Assembly: GCA_020809705.1 (NCBI GenBank)
Contig: CP085825.1
Location: 7,440,001 to 7,504,000 of the forward strand
DNA from: Calonectria ilicicola
Taxonomy: Eukaryota; Ascomycota; Sordariomycetes; Hypocreales; Nectriaceae
Length of the DNA: 64,000 nucleotides
Reading direction: 5' to 3'
Part shown: positions 12,480 to 20,663 of the stretch, in pieces
Position numbering within the stretch: position 1 is the first letter of the stretch
Layout: each line of letters begins with the position of its first letter
Translations under genes and position numbers: made by a program
Notes under the pieces: model-generated
Told to the model about the DNA's origin: nothing
Seen by the model: the letters and a program-made list of their open reading frames with translations, nothing else
Database searches by the model: none

Positions 12480-14135
12480 TTTTGGTAATGTAGAAAGGTT
12501 GGATACAGTTGATGAAGGTAGACTGTAGATTGTAGATTGTAGGTTGTGGATGTCAAGAGTGTAGAAGCTGGTGAGTAAAGAAACGAATTGCCATGTTGGA
12601 GATGATGACTCTTAAATAGATGTGTTGATTGGTGTAAGTCTTGTATAATTGCTATTTTGGGCCCGCAACACATCTGGATTGATGATTGCAGGCCCTCACT
12701 CGGCACATCGGGGTCTTTCCGGACAATTGGGCCAAAGCGCAGGACTTTGCTCACTGCGCTGCAAAACCTAAGGGAATGTGTTGTGATGTCATCAGCATCA
12801 CAGCTGGGCAAATCTTAATAAGGCGTAGCTGGAGGTTTGTGATAGCTGAAATAAATGATAGACGATTATGTGTCTGCTCCTATTTTCTGACTAGTTTCAA
12901 ATTATTCTACGTGCACGAGACTATTATTTATATAGGAAAGGCGTCGAAAAACATGTCTGAAATGGCTTCTAAGAAAGTGAGAGAGAGACAATTGGGGATA
13001 GTGAGACGGCACAAACCCAATTTTTGCCACATTTGTAGGCCATGCTGCTTCCATAACACAGCGCCCCATTCATTGTGCGGTGGAATTGGGGCTTGGAAGA
13101 TAAACTCCATCGCGAGCCGCAGGCGAACCGTGCAGGACCCTCATTAAGCCACAGAAGCGAGGATCAACTTTGTATAGCATCACTCTTCATGTGTTAAATT
13201 ACCGCTTTTAGAAAGTGAAGTGAGATTCCGCTAATGCGTGACGTAGTACTGGCCTGTATCTTGCTTCAAATTGTGCTGCATGATTGGCTCCGCCAAAGTA
13301 GTAGGTTTCGGACCCTTTTGCAATTGACTTTGAGGTTATGCAATGTACATAGTCTAAATGATTTGAACTATGCCGATATTGCATGGCATTTACTTTCACG
13401 TGTTAGCATAATGGCATGAATTTGATTCTATCCTACATCAAATCCATTTAACTGTCTAGTTATTTACGAGGGTTAGTCTACGCTGGCATTGCGGTGCATT
13501 TGCATTGACTTAAAAAAGCATCGTTGTCTCACTCTTGTCTCCCCTTTGCATTCACTGCGCGTTTTCTTTGTTTGGCTTGCAGTAGCTTCATCAATAATGC
13601 TCTTCCTTTGGTGCCTGTTATCCTCTGCGGATGTGGTGCACTGCCGCGTGCCATGTGATGCCGGCTGCGTACTTTGACATGTGACGATGCTGGGATTTTT
13701 GATGGCTACTGCTCTGCGGGTTGGGATCGTAAATTTCAACGGTTGAATTCTCGCTAAAAAATGTCCAAGCTACTCAACCTCTGCCTCTCAACCACGGCAG
13801 ACTTCGGCGGAAATAGCGGAGCGCATACATACACTTTTAAGACAACACCAAGTAAAAGAAGAGGGGAAATCTGCAGGTAACCCCTCCTGAGTGATTATTT
13901 GATTGTAGGCCAAACACATAACTAGGCTAGATGCATATATGGCTTGTATTGATAACATATGTATGGTGCACTGGGCTGCGAGATGAATCACCAGAGATCG
14001 ATTTGATATCAGAAAGACTTGTGTTGCACCTTCAAGATTTGTATGACACAGGACCAGATGGAGGTGGTGGGAGATTCAGTATAGAGGATAGAATTGCAAT
14101 TTATATTTCAAGAGGAACTGAAGATGAGCCAGAAA
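12480..14135. other. Intergenic region with one repeat fragment
   Basis: About 1.65 kb with no supported gene. Positions 13451-13518 hold a sequence similar to the poly(A)-linked end of the insertion at 45493-46705 (separate entry). The remaining frames are short and overlapping. Confidence 0.5.
13451..13518 (+). repeat. Repeat fragment matching the 3' end of the 45.5-46.7 kb insertion
   Basis: Aligned without gaps against 46631-46689, I count about 43 identities in 59 positions, including 15 of the first 16 (around TGTCTAGTTATTT) and TGCATT near the end. Both copies run into an A-rich tail: six A here, eleven at 46.7 kb. Most differences are transitions. The shared end plus A-tract fits two copies of one poly(A)-type retroelement, this one short and presumably 5'-truncated. 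I found no clear direct repeat flanking this copy. Confidence 0.55.
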
Positions 14136-14834
14136 TTAAAGTAAGGCAAAATCAACAGCAGCCTCTGCATGAGCAATGCTGGTGTCAATGATAGGAACTG
14201 CGCTGTCTTCTGGTTGCACTAGCATTCCGAATTCAGTACATCCAAGAATAATGACTTCGGCCCCCCTTTCAACGAGATCAGCGATGGCGAGCTTGAACTT
14301 GGTTCTGGTCTCTGAGAGGAAAATGTTCTTTGCCAGCTCTTGATATAAAGCATTATGAACATTGCTTTCGTGCACTCCAGTCGCTACCAAGACATTTAGA
14401 CCGTAATTTTCCTTCAAGCGGCCAACAAAATAGGTTCCAGTCATGGTATAGCGGCTACCAAGGAGACCAACTGTAGTAAACCCGAGTTGCTTCACTTTTT
14501 TGGCTGCGGAGTCAACGATGTGTAGCATCGGGTAATCCACATTCCGCAGAATGTAGCTATCCGCAGTGTGGACTATGTTGCATGCCAGGAGGAAAAAGTC
14601 TGCACCAGCTGCCTTGAGTTTATTAGCTTCGGCAACTAACAAACGGCCAACTTCATCCCAGTTGCCCTCTGTCTGAGCTTTCTCGATGAGCGCAAAGTCG
14701 GTTTGGGCTAGAACGAGATTAGGTGTGTGCAGCCCATTACCACCCATCCGCGTTTTGAAGTATTCGTGAATGGTCTTGTAATAGACCAGCGTGCTTGGCC
14801 AAGCGATACCGCCGACAATACCAATCGTCTTCAT
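14136..14834 (-). CDS. Aspartate/glutamate racemase-family protein
   Basis: Single-exon frame of 232 residues, a usual length for the Asp/Glu/hydantoin racemase superfamily. It starts MKTIGIVGGIAWPSTLVYYK, the family's N-terminal Gly-rich motif. Both catalytic cysteines are visible: Cys85 in LLACNIVH and Cys199 in ILGCTEFG. The residue after Asn86 is Ile where Thr is common (CNT). The fold uses the two Cys as acid/base in cofactor-free proton transfer at a carbon next to a carboxylate. The substrate could be an amino acid or another carboxylate, as in hydantoin racemases, maleate isomerases or decarboxylases. It is a plausible member of the cluster with the SDRs at 15423-16239 and 17640-18551. 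An inverted repeat CTCCGA-N7-TCGGAG lies 277-295 bp upstream. No signal peptide is seen, so it is probably cytosolic. Confidence 0.85.
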   Translation of the reverse strand: MKTIGIVGGIAWPSTLVYYKTIHEYFKTRMGGNGLHTPNLVLAQTDFALIEKAQTEGNWDEVGRLLVAEANKLKAAGADFFLLACNIVHTADSYILRNVDYPMLHIVDSAAKKVKQLGFTTVGLLGSRYTMTGTYFVGRLKENYGLNVLVATGVHESNVHNALYQELAKNIFLSETRTKFKLAIADLVERGAEVIILGCTEFGMLVQPEDSAVPIIDTSIAHAEAAVDFALL

Positions 14835-15110
14835 TTTTCCTAATCAGCTGGTTAGAGACTTTCTTTTTGAGAATGCGGCAGTGGGACTTACACAGAACCT
14901 GTCGTGTTTTTCACTCTCGAAGTAGAAGTAGTGAAGCCAATTAGACACAGTAAAATTTTGACGGAGGTTATCATAGATGTTCTTGGGATTATTTTTTGGA
15001 TTGCAAAGACGAGGAGGGAAGCTTGAAATACCAATGTCCATGGCCGGACATTGGCTTGTCGTAACTTCAAGTATCCGACACAACCACGCAATCAGTTCCC
15101 CACTTTGACG

Positions 15111-15129
15111 CTCCGAATTTCGATCGGAG
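15111..15129. promoter_or_regulatory. CTCCGA-N7-TCGGAG inverted repeat
   Basis: Perfect 6-bp arms (15111-15116 and 15124-15129) containing CCG and CGG triplets, upstream of the racemase-family gene. CGG-containing inverted repeats are typical Zn2Cys6 dimer sites, so it is a candidate site for the regulator at 20664-23072. Function is inference. Confidence 0.35.
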
Positions 15130-15422
15130 ATTTAAGGTGCCGAATTTAATATGAATGTCTAGGTGTGCTAACATCACAGTTGTGACAGGGCATTTTAATA
15201 ACCGACCGCTGCCAAGATTCTGAGGTTTGACAATGACTACTATTCAAATCTAAATTGGATTATTATAGCTTTGTTGGAAATAATAAGTCACAATGGAAAA
15301 TAGCTACAAGATAGTTTATCTGTTAATTCTTGTATTCATAATATGGTCAATAAGAGATTGAGTTGAACTAATCAACATCAACCGGCACTCGTCTAAACCC
15401 AAGTATTTGACGATGGACGATT

Positions 15423-16239
15423 TTAAGCACACATTCCGCCATCGATTCTGATAGTCTCTCCAGTGATATACTTTGACTCGTCTCCTAGGAGAAAAGCAAT
15501 GAGTGCAGCCGACTCTTCAACCTTTCCAAAACGTTTAATAGCGTGGGGTGCAAGAATCATCTCGTCTGTATAGCCAGACTCAGACAATTGTCGGAACATG
15601 GGTGTATCAATACCGCTTCTATAGAGGTTTATTAGAATAAATATCGCATTGGGAGGGGAGGTGAAATACTAACGGGCAAAGAGCATTGACTCTAATCTCG
15701 CGGGCGCCGACTTCCCTTGCAGCAGCTGTGGTGAGAGAAATAACACCAGCTTTGGAGGCAGCATACGCGACAACTCCTGGACCACCTCGGAGGGCTGCCA
15801 CACTGGAAGCATTAACAATGCTGCCTCCATCATTCATAACGGACAACTCTGATCTCATTGAGTACATAGTTCCAGTCAAGTTGATGTTGATAACTCTGTG
15901 CCAATCTTCGTCCTTGATGTCTGTAAACTTGGCGGTCGTGTTATGCAGAACACCGGCGAAGTTGACAGCGCCGTCCAACCCTCCGAGTTGCTGGACGGTG
16001 TTCTTGATCCAACGATCCACGCTCTGAGCATCAGCTACATTGACAACTTCTGTCAGAACCTTGGTTCCAGGGAACGAGTTGGAAATCTCATTTTTCAAGT
16101 CGATCAGTCCTTGCTCTGCAATATCTGAAAGTGACAGAGCCGCTCCACGCTCAGCAAGATAGACGGCAGCACCGCGTGCAATGCCTCTTGCGGCACCAGT
16201 GATTGCAATCACTTTTCCGGAGAATGATTTGGTAGACAT
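15423..16239 (-). CDS. Short-chain dehydrogenase/reductase (classical SDR)
   Basis: Two exons, 16239-15674 and 15618-15423 (intron GTTAGT..TATAG, phase 2), give 253 residues, the usual classical SDR length. Visible motifs: cofactor loop TGAARGIA (14-21, third Gly replaced by Ala), Asp39 after the second strand (suggests NAD(H) preference), NFAG (93-96), Ser145/146, Tyr159 and Lys163 of YAASK, and CPSGIDTPM after the splice. The C-terminal GETIRIDGGM is typical of the FabG/3-oxoacyl-reductase-like group. The ATG at 16239 was chosen because the upstream in-frame Met only adds an unconserved tail. A CTTAAATA element (16329-16336) lies about 90 bp upstream. A 17-bp palindrome lies about 185-200 bp upstream, sharing a 14-mer with the next promoter. 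Substrate unknown. Confidence 0.9.
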
Positions 16240-16418
16240 TGCTGTGGTTTTTATTGAGTGTTGGGGAAACTGAAGAGATTTAATTGTGGATTGAGGATGA
16301 GCAAGAATTACTGATGATTCATTCACCTCTTAAATAGCTTGATGATGAGTTTCTACTAACTAATAGAGTCCGTGTGTATTCCCACTCCGCCGGGGCCTAC
16401 TACCTTGGTGCATCTCCC

Positions 16419-16439
16419 CGTGGAATCCGCGGCGGATTC
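16419..16439. promoter_or_regulatory. 17-bp palindrome GAATCCGCGGCGGATTC
   Basis: Perfect inverted repeat at 16423-16439 (8-bp arms around a central G), about 184-200 bp upstream of the SDR at 15423-16239. Its left half lies in CGTGGAATCCGCGG (16419-16432), found exactly again at 18771-18784. Likely binding site for a Zn2Cys6 factor; the resident one is at 20664. Confidence 0.5.
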
Positions 16440-16731
16440 GCTTCAAGCTATTCTGGACCGACCAGTCTTCGGACCTGGGCCAGCCCTTGTTTCTTTGAGA
16501 ATAAACAACCCTAACCCAACGGAGATGCTGCCGACGTGGCCATGCTAATGTGATTCGCACGGTCAGCCCGGGGTTTGAAGGTTCCGTAGGTTCCCCGCAT
16601 TGTGACCCCAGCCAAGTGTAGGCTTCCCCGCATTTCGTGGAAGCCCATCGCTAAGTTTGGAGAATTGGATCCGTCAGCCTCGCAAACCGCGGTGAAGCCC
16701 CTCACAGTGGTTTTCGGGAGATTTTGGATGC

Positions 16732-16761
16732 GCGGATTCCGCAAGTCGGACTCGGACCGAG
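16732..16761. promoter_or_regulatory. Pair of CGG inverted repeats
   Basis: GCGGATTCCGC (16732-16742; contains the reverse complement of GGAATCCGC) and CTCGGACCGAG (16751-16761; perfect 5-bp arms) lie 9 bp apart, about 500 bp upstream of the SDR at 15423-16239. They fit the same motif class as the other candidate sites in this cluster. Confidence 0.4.
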
Positions 16762-16957
16762 GGAGCTCACCCGCCACATATGGACGTCATCGCGATCGAT
16801 TTGTAATCTGCGTGACAGAGATGGAGATGGAGCTGCCAAGCTTCTTAGTGCCCATTGGTTATTAGACTTGGCAGCAACTTTAACTATGTCAAAACGTCAC
16901 AACAGAGAGCTACCCTTGAGGCATGAATTTCTTTCTCACAACGTTGGATGAATGAAT

Positions 16958-17008
16958 GATTTGCTATGTGATTTGCTATGAGGTATTGCTATGAGGTATT
17001 GCTATCAG
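16958..17008 (+). repeat. Imperfect 12/13-bp tandem repeat, four units
   Basis: Four consecutive units built on GATTTGCTATGT/GTATTGCTATGAG (starts 16958, 16970, 16983 and 16996). Short local slippage-type repeat without coding content. Confidence 0.7.
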
Positions 17009-17639
17009 ACCAATAAGGAGTTCTAAAAAGGAAGAAAGTTATAACCTAATAGTAAGTGGATTGTAGCTCAGGTCCCACAGGATCCTTTTTGTAAAACCGA
17101 GATATGTGCATTTATAATGCGGGCCTAGTTACTTTAAAGCAGTCTTTCACAACTGACTATGTTAAAACCTATGTTCCTTCAAGCGCTTGCGTTGATGCGA
17201 TTTTGGGAGAGGTTTTGGGTATTACGTGATTGTGTTCAAGCAACAACAACGACTGGTATAGGGAAGATTAGTGAATAATCCATGGTGAAACTATACGTAT
17301 ATCGGGGCCTGGGAGGGGCAATACCGGCCATGATAACTTTACCCTAACGCATCAACAAGTATACCCAAAAATGGTCGAAGAGTGCATCAAAGGCGGAATT
17401 AATTGGGACTGGAGGATAGATTAAGAACAAGGGAAGCTATTGTGTCATATAATTCTCAGCCCTGACATTAGGAGACCTCCAGGTGCCTCTAATACATTAA
17501 ATTCATAGTAAAACGAGGCCACTGACGTTAAGTAAGAACTATGTATGTGTATACATAACCTGTATTCTGATATCGCAAATAAGCATGATATATTTAAAAT
17601 GGCGCTCAAGAACGGAGCCATATTACTAATTTCTGCTAT

Positions 17640-18551
17640 CTAGAATAATAGTGATTGCACATAGCGGCTGATAGGCTCTTCCAATTCTGTCAAAGTCTGG
17701 CCAAGAATACACACGCTCATACCATTTGCCTTCTCTGTGGGAGTTGAAAGAAGGATTCCCACTGCATTTGTGATATCCTCCATTTCACTCAGGGGGCAAT
17801 TCTTCCGAACAAACTCCAAGTCGACGACATACTGTGTCAGTGGACTTCTCACCAGGAAGGGAGCAACAAAGCCAATAGAGATTCCATTCTCGAGAACCTC
17901 GGACATCTGCGATGTAGCGCGAGCGAGTCCAAGCTCGGCATGTTTCGAAGCGACATACAGCGGCTCGATGGGGATTGCCATGTATGAAGTCGAGGAGCCG
18001 ACGGTGATGATGCGTCCACCTTTGTTTTTGGCCATATAATGAACAGCCAGTTTCATACCGTACATGTAACCAGTAATATTTACTTCGAAGATCTTGGTGG
18101 TGGGAGGCTTCAATGGACTGTCCTCTTTGTTGTTCTCTTTCTCATCGGCCAAGTAATTGTACTGGACCTGTGTCTTGGCCTCCTTGTACATCTCGGTCTC
18201 TGGGTCATTGGCAAAGATGACTTCTGGATCCTCAACTGCATTGAGGACAACAATGTCGATTTTCCCGTGCTTGTCGTATGTCTGGCGGAAGAGCTCTAGA
18301 TTGTATGCCCACTGAGTTACATCGCATTTGACAAAATCGACATTTTCGCCAACTTCCCGTTGGATTTTTCTAGCTAAAGTTTCGTTGATGTCGGCAATAA
18401 CGACTTTGGCGCCATTGCGGGCCAAGAAACGCACAGTTGCTTCACCAATGCCCGACGCGCCGCCGGTGACAATAGCTACCTTGCCATTGACATGGCCGGC
18501 AACTTGAGCCTCGGGCAGAGGTTGAAGGCGGGGTGTAGCTTGCTGAGACAT
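17640..18551 (-). CDS. Short-chain dehydrogenase/reductase with a long acidic insertion
   Basis: Single-exon frame of 303 residues. The Rossmann start is clear: KVAIVTGGASGIGEA (TG at 29-30, GxxxGxG complete) and an acidic ADIN after the second strand, suggesting NAD(H). The usual NAG motif reads NAV. The active-site Tyr and Lys are in PLYVASKH, with Ser in VGSSTSY. About 50 residues separate NAV from EVNITG, where 20-25 is usual. The extra part is acidic and Lys-rich (around DEKENNKEDS), probably a surface loop. The protein lacks the common C-terminal DGG tail and ends ISRYVQSLLF. Upstream lies CGTGGAATCCGCGG (18771-18784), in the region shared with the divergent CipA/NmrA-like gene. An A+T-rich TTAAATA (18638-18644) is a TATA candidate. 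Substrate unknown. Confidence 0.87.
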   Translation of the reverse strand: MSQQATPRLQPLPEAQVAGHVNGKVAIVTGGASGIGEATVRFLARNGAKVVIADINETLARKIQREVGENVDFVKCDVTQWAYNLELFRQTYDKHGKIDIVVLNAVEDPEVIFANDPETEMYKEAKTQVQYNYLADEKENNKEDSPLKPPTTKIFEVNITGYMYGMKLAVHYMAKNKGGRIITVGSSTSYMAIPIEPLYVASKHAELGLARATSQMSEVLENGISIGFVAPFLVRSPLTQYVVDLEFVRKNCPLSEMEDITNAVGILLSTPTEKANGMSVCILGQTLTELEEPISRYVQSLLF

Positions 18552-19118
18552 TGTATAAAAAGATTTGATGTGTAGTTCTGAAAAGACTTAGTTGATGACT
18601 GCTTGCTGTTCTTGAAATTTCGAATCTACTGGTTGGTATTTAAGCACTTGAAGCGCCTTACGCTATTGAATTAATTTAGATTTTCACTAGCCTTTGCGGA
18701 GACGTGTTAGACATGATCAGGGAAATGCCGTTCTTCCTTGGGTGCGGGGTGAGATGCGAGAAATCCATCGCGTGGAATCCGCGGGGAAGGCGACCCGCAC
18801 CGAGATGGAGATGTCGGTTGTCTTATTCGCGCTTTCCACGGAAACAATAGCCGCGAAGAGGGGTTACACAATGGACTGACATTTGCATGGCATGCACAGT
18901 GTACGTATTTCCAGTTTACGTCATAGCCCCCAAACTAGTTCAGTAGCGAGCATGTTGCCCGTTGTGGTTGTAGTTGTATGTATGGGGTTATATATTCGCT
19001 TGCACTGTTCATTCCAATTCTGATTGCATCGGTTGGGTTTTTTGTACTGAATTTACCAATACTTTTCTGCAACATTGAATCTATTAACTATCATATTGCT
19101 GTGAGAAATACAACCATC
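18552..19118. promoter_or_regulatory. Divergent promoter between SDR and CipA/NmrA-like gene
   Basis: A 567-bp region between the start codons of the divergent genes at 17640-18551 and 19119-20247. It holds the 14-mer at 18771-18784, 220 bp from the SDR start and 335 bp from the reductase start. TATATATT at about 18989-18996 is a TATA candidate for the plus-strand gene. Sharing one promoter region suggests co-regulation. Confidence 0.6.
18771..18784. promoter_or_regulatory. Shared 14-mer CGTGGAATCCGCGG
   Basis: Identical over 14 bp to 16419-16432 in the promoter of the neighbouring SDR. It contains GGAATCCGC, half of the 16.4 kb palindrome. Candidate operator for coordinated control of the SDRs and the CipA/NmrA-like reductase. 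Confidence 0.5.
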
Positions 19119-20247
19119 ATGTCTACTCCTGCTATTAAAGTCGGTATTGTTGGAGCTACTGGGCGGATTGGATCAAGTGTGGTTCCAGGTCTCCTTGCAT
19201 CAACAAGTCCCAAGTTTGTACGAACAGATCATTTCATGATGGTTTATAAAGTGAGAATTGATAACAGATTAAACAGGACGTTTCTGCCTTGATTCGGCCA
19301 GCCTCTTTGCAAAAGGCATCAACCGAAAGGTTAAAGAAGAGTGGAGTCAAAGTCGTCCCGGCCGATCCCAGAGGGTCCCAGGAAGAACTTGTTTCTGCTC
19401 TCACTGGTATTGATGTATTGATATGCATTTTGCCTCCTGACTCTACAAGTGATCAGATCCCACTTGCAGATGCCGCTTTGAAGGCTGGCGTTAAACGTTT
19501 CGTTCCAAACATGTGGGCGACATCATCGCCACCCAGAGGTGTTATGAAGATCCGAGACTGGGTATGTTCAACTCCATGTTCAGGAAATATCTACTAAGTG
19601 GCTCCATGGAAATAACTTTACTGACAATTTCAAAGAAAGAAGATGTGATTGAACACATCAAAAGAATCTACATGCCATATACAATCATTGACATTGCCTT
19701 TTGGCATGAAGTTATGATCCCTCGCGTCGACTCTGGGAAATTAGACCATATTGCTCTTTACTCGAAATACTTCTTTGTGGATGATGGCCTGGCTCCCTGC
19801 GCTACCACCCATATTGATGATGTTGGCCGTCTGGTCGCACGCATTATATCCGACCCAAGAACTCTTAATAAGATGGTCTTTGCGTATGGCGAAGTCACTA
19901 CTCAGAAAGATATGGTGGATTTTATTGAGGACCTTACTGGCGAAAAAGTTCCGCTCACAAAGGTAACATCAGAACAGGTGACAAAGACGGTCAAGAGCGG
20001 TGAACTGGAACTCTGGCCCCAAGTCATTCTTGAGTATGGTTACAACGCGTGGAGCAGAGGTGATAATGACCCCGAAAAGGCTCGCTTCCTTGGCTATTTG
20101 GATGGAAAGGACTTGTACCCCGATTTTCAGGCACAGGGTATAAAGGACAATGTTCGGCATGCATTCCACAGCGGCGGTATTAATCCCGGTTTTGGAAACG
20201 AAGAGAAATGCGAAAGCATAGCCTCTGCTTTGGAAAACTGGAAATAG
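19119..20247 (+). CDS. NmrA-like / isoflavone-reductase-like oxidoreductase (CipA type)
   Basis: Three exons, 19119-19217, 19277-19561 and 19636-20247, give 331 residues (all junctions phase 0). The N-terminus VGIVGATGRIGSS carries the NAD(P) motif GxxGxxG at 12-18. The core RFVPNMW, PPRGVMKIRDWKEDV and YMPYTIIDIAFWHE, plus the later DDVGRLVARII, PRTLNKMVF, RGDNDPEKARFLGYLDGKDL and YPDF, is the pattern I know from CipA-like fungal NmrA-family proteins. These bind NADP(H) and either reduce aromatic or phenolic substrates or act as redox sensors. The active-site Lys of true isoflavone reductases is not obvious. It is divergent from the SDR at 17640-18551 and followed after 416 bp by the Zn2Cys6 regulator on the same strand. 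Confidence 0.88.
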
Positions 20248-20663
20248 TTCAAAAAATCACTTTTCTGCCTTAATTCAATCCATCTGTGTTTATTACTAGC
20301 CTCCCTAGTTGTGATTTGGAGATGGCGTGCCATTTTTCCGGCTCCCATATCTTCGATCAGCATGCACGTTGAGCTTTGTCCTGAATGTAGCGGTTCAATA
20401 ATGAATCGGTATAATTGATCCGATACTACCATTCACCGAGGAAGAAAATATTTGGTAGCATTTAATATTGTTAGTGTGCTGAGACGAAGCCCATTGTAAT
20501 TGTGATATGCATTTGAAACGTGGATTTAGCTTTTGGCTGTCTAGAGTGATGCTATGGCCACGTGAGTGATTAATTGCCGTTCTAGTTTCCCCACACGCCC
20601 CATCAAGCCTTGTTAGGTTTGTGATTCTATGACTCTTGTTGAGTCAATTGGGAGCGTGAAAAA
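20248..20663. other. Intergenic region upstream of the Zn2Cys6 regulator
   Basis: A 416-bp stretch holding the terminator region of the CipA/NmrA-like gene and the regulator's promoter. A CACGTG E-box-like hexamer lies near 20569. I see no copy of the GGAATCCGC motif here. Confidence 0.5.

Larger units (their letters stand above)
16240..17639. other. Intergenic region with promoter motifs and a short tandem repeat
   Basis: About 1.4 kb between two minus-strand SDR genes. It contains CGG-type palindromes at 16419-16439 and 16732-16761 and an imperfect 12/13-bp tandem repeat at 16958-17008. No coding frame is supported; 17010-17639 is A+T-rich and featureless to my reading. Confidence 0.55.

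Noticed and set aside
12050..13518. Possibility that a full-length copy of the 46 kb element spans the small secreted protein gene
   Set aside because: Only the last 60 bp match convincingly; a CCCTCCTGG-like string near 12057 is the only other resemblance and is probably chance.
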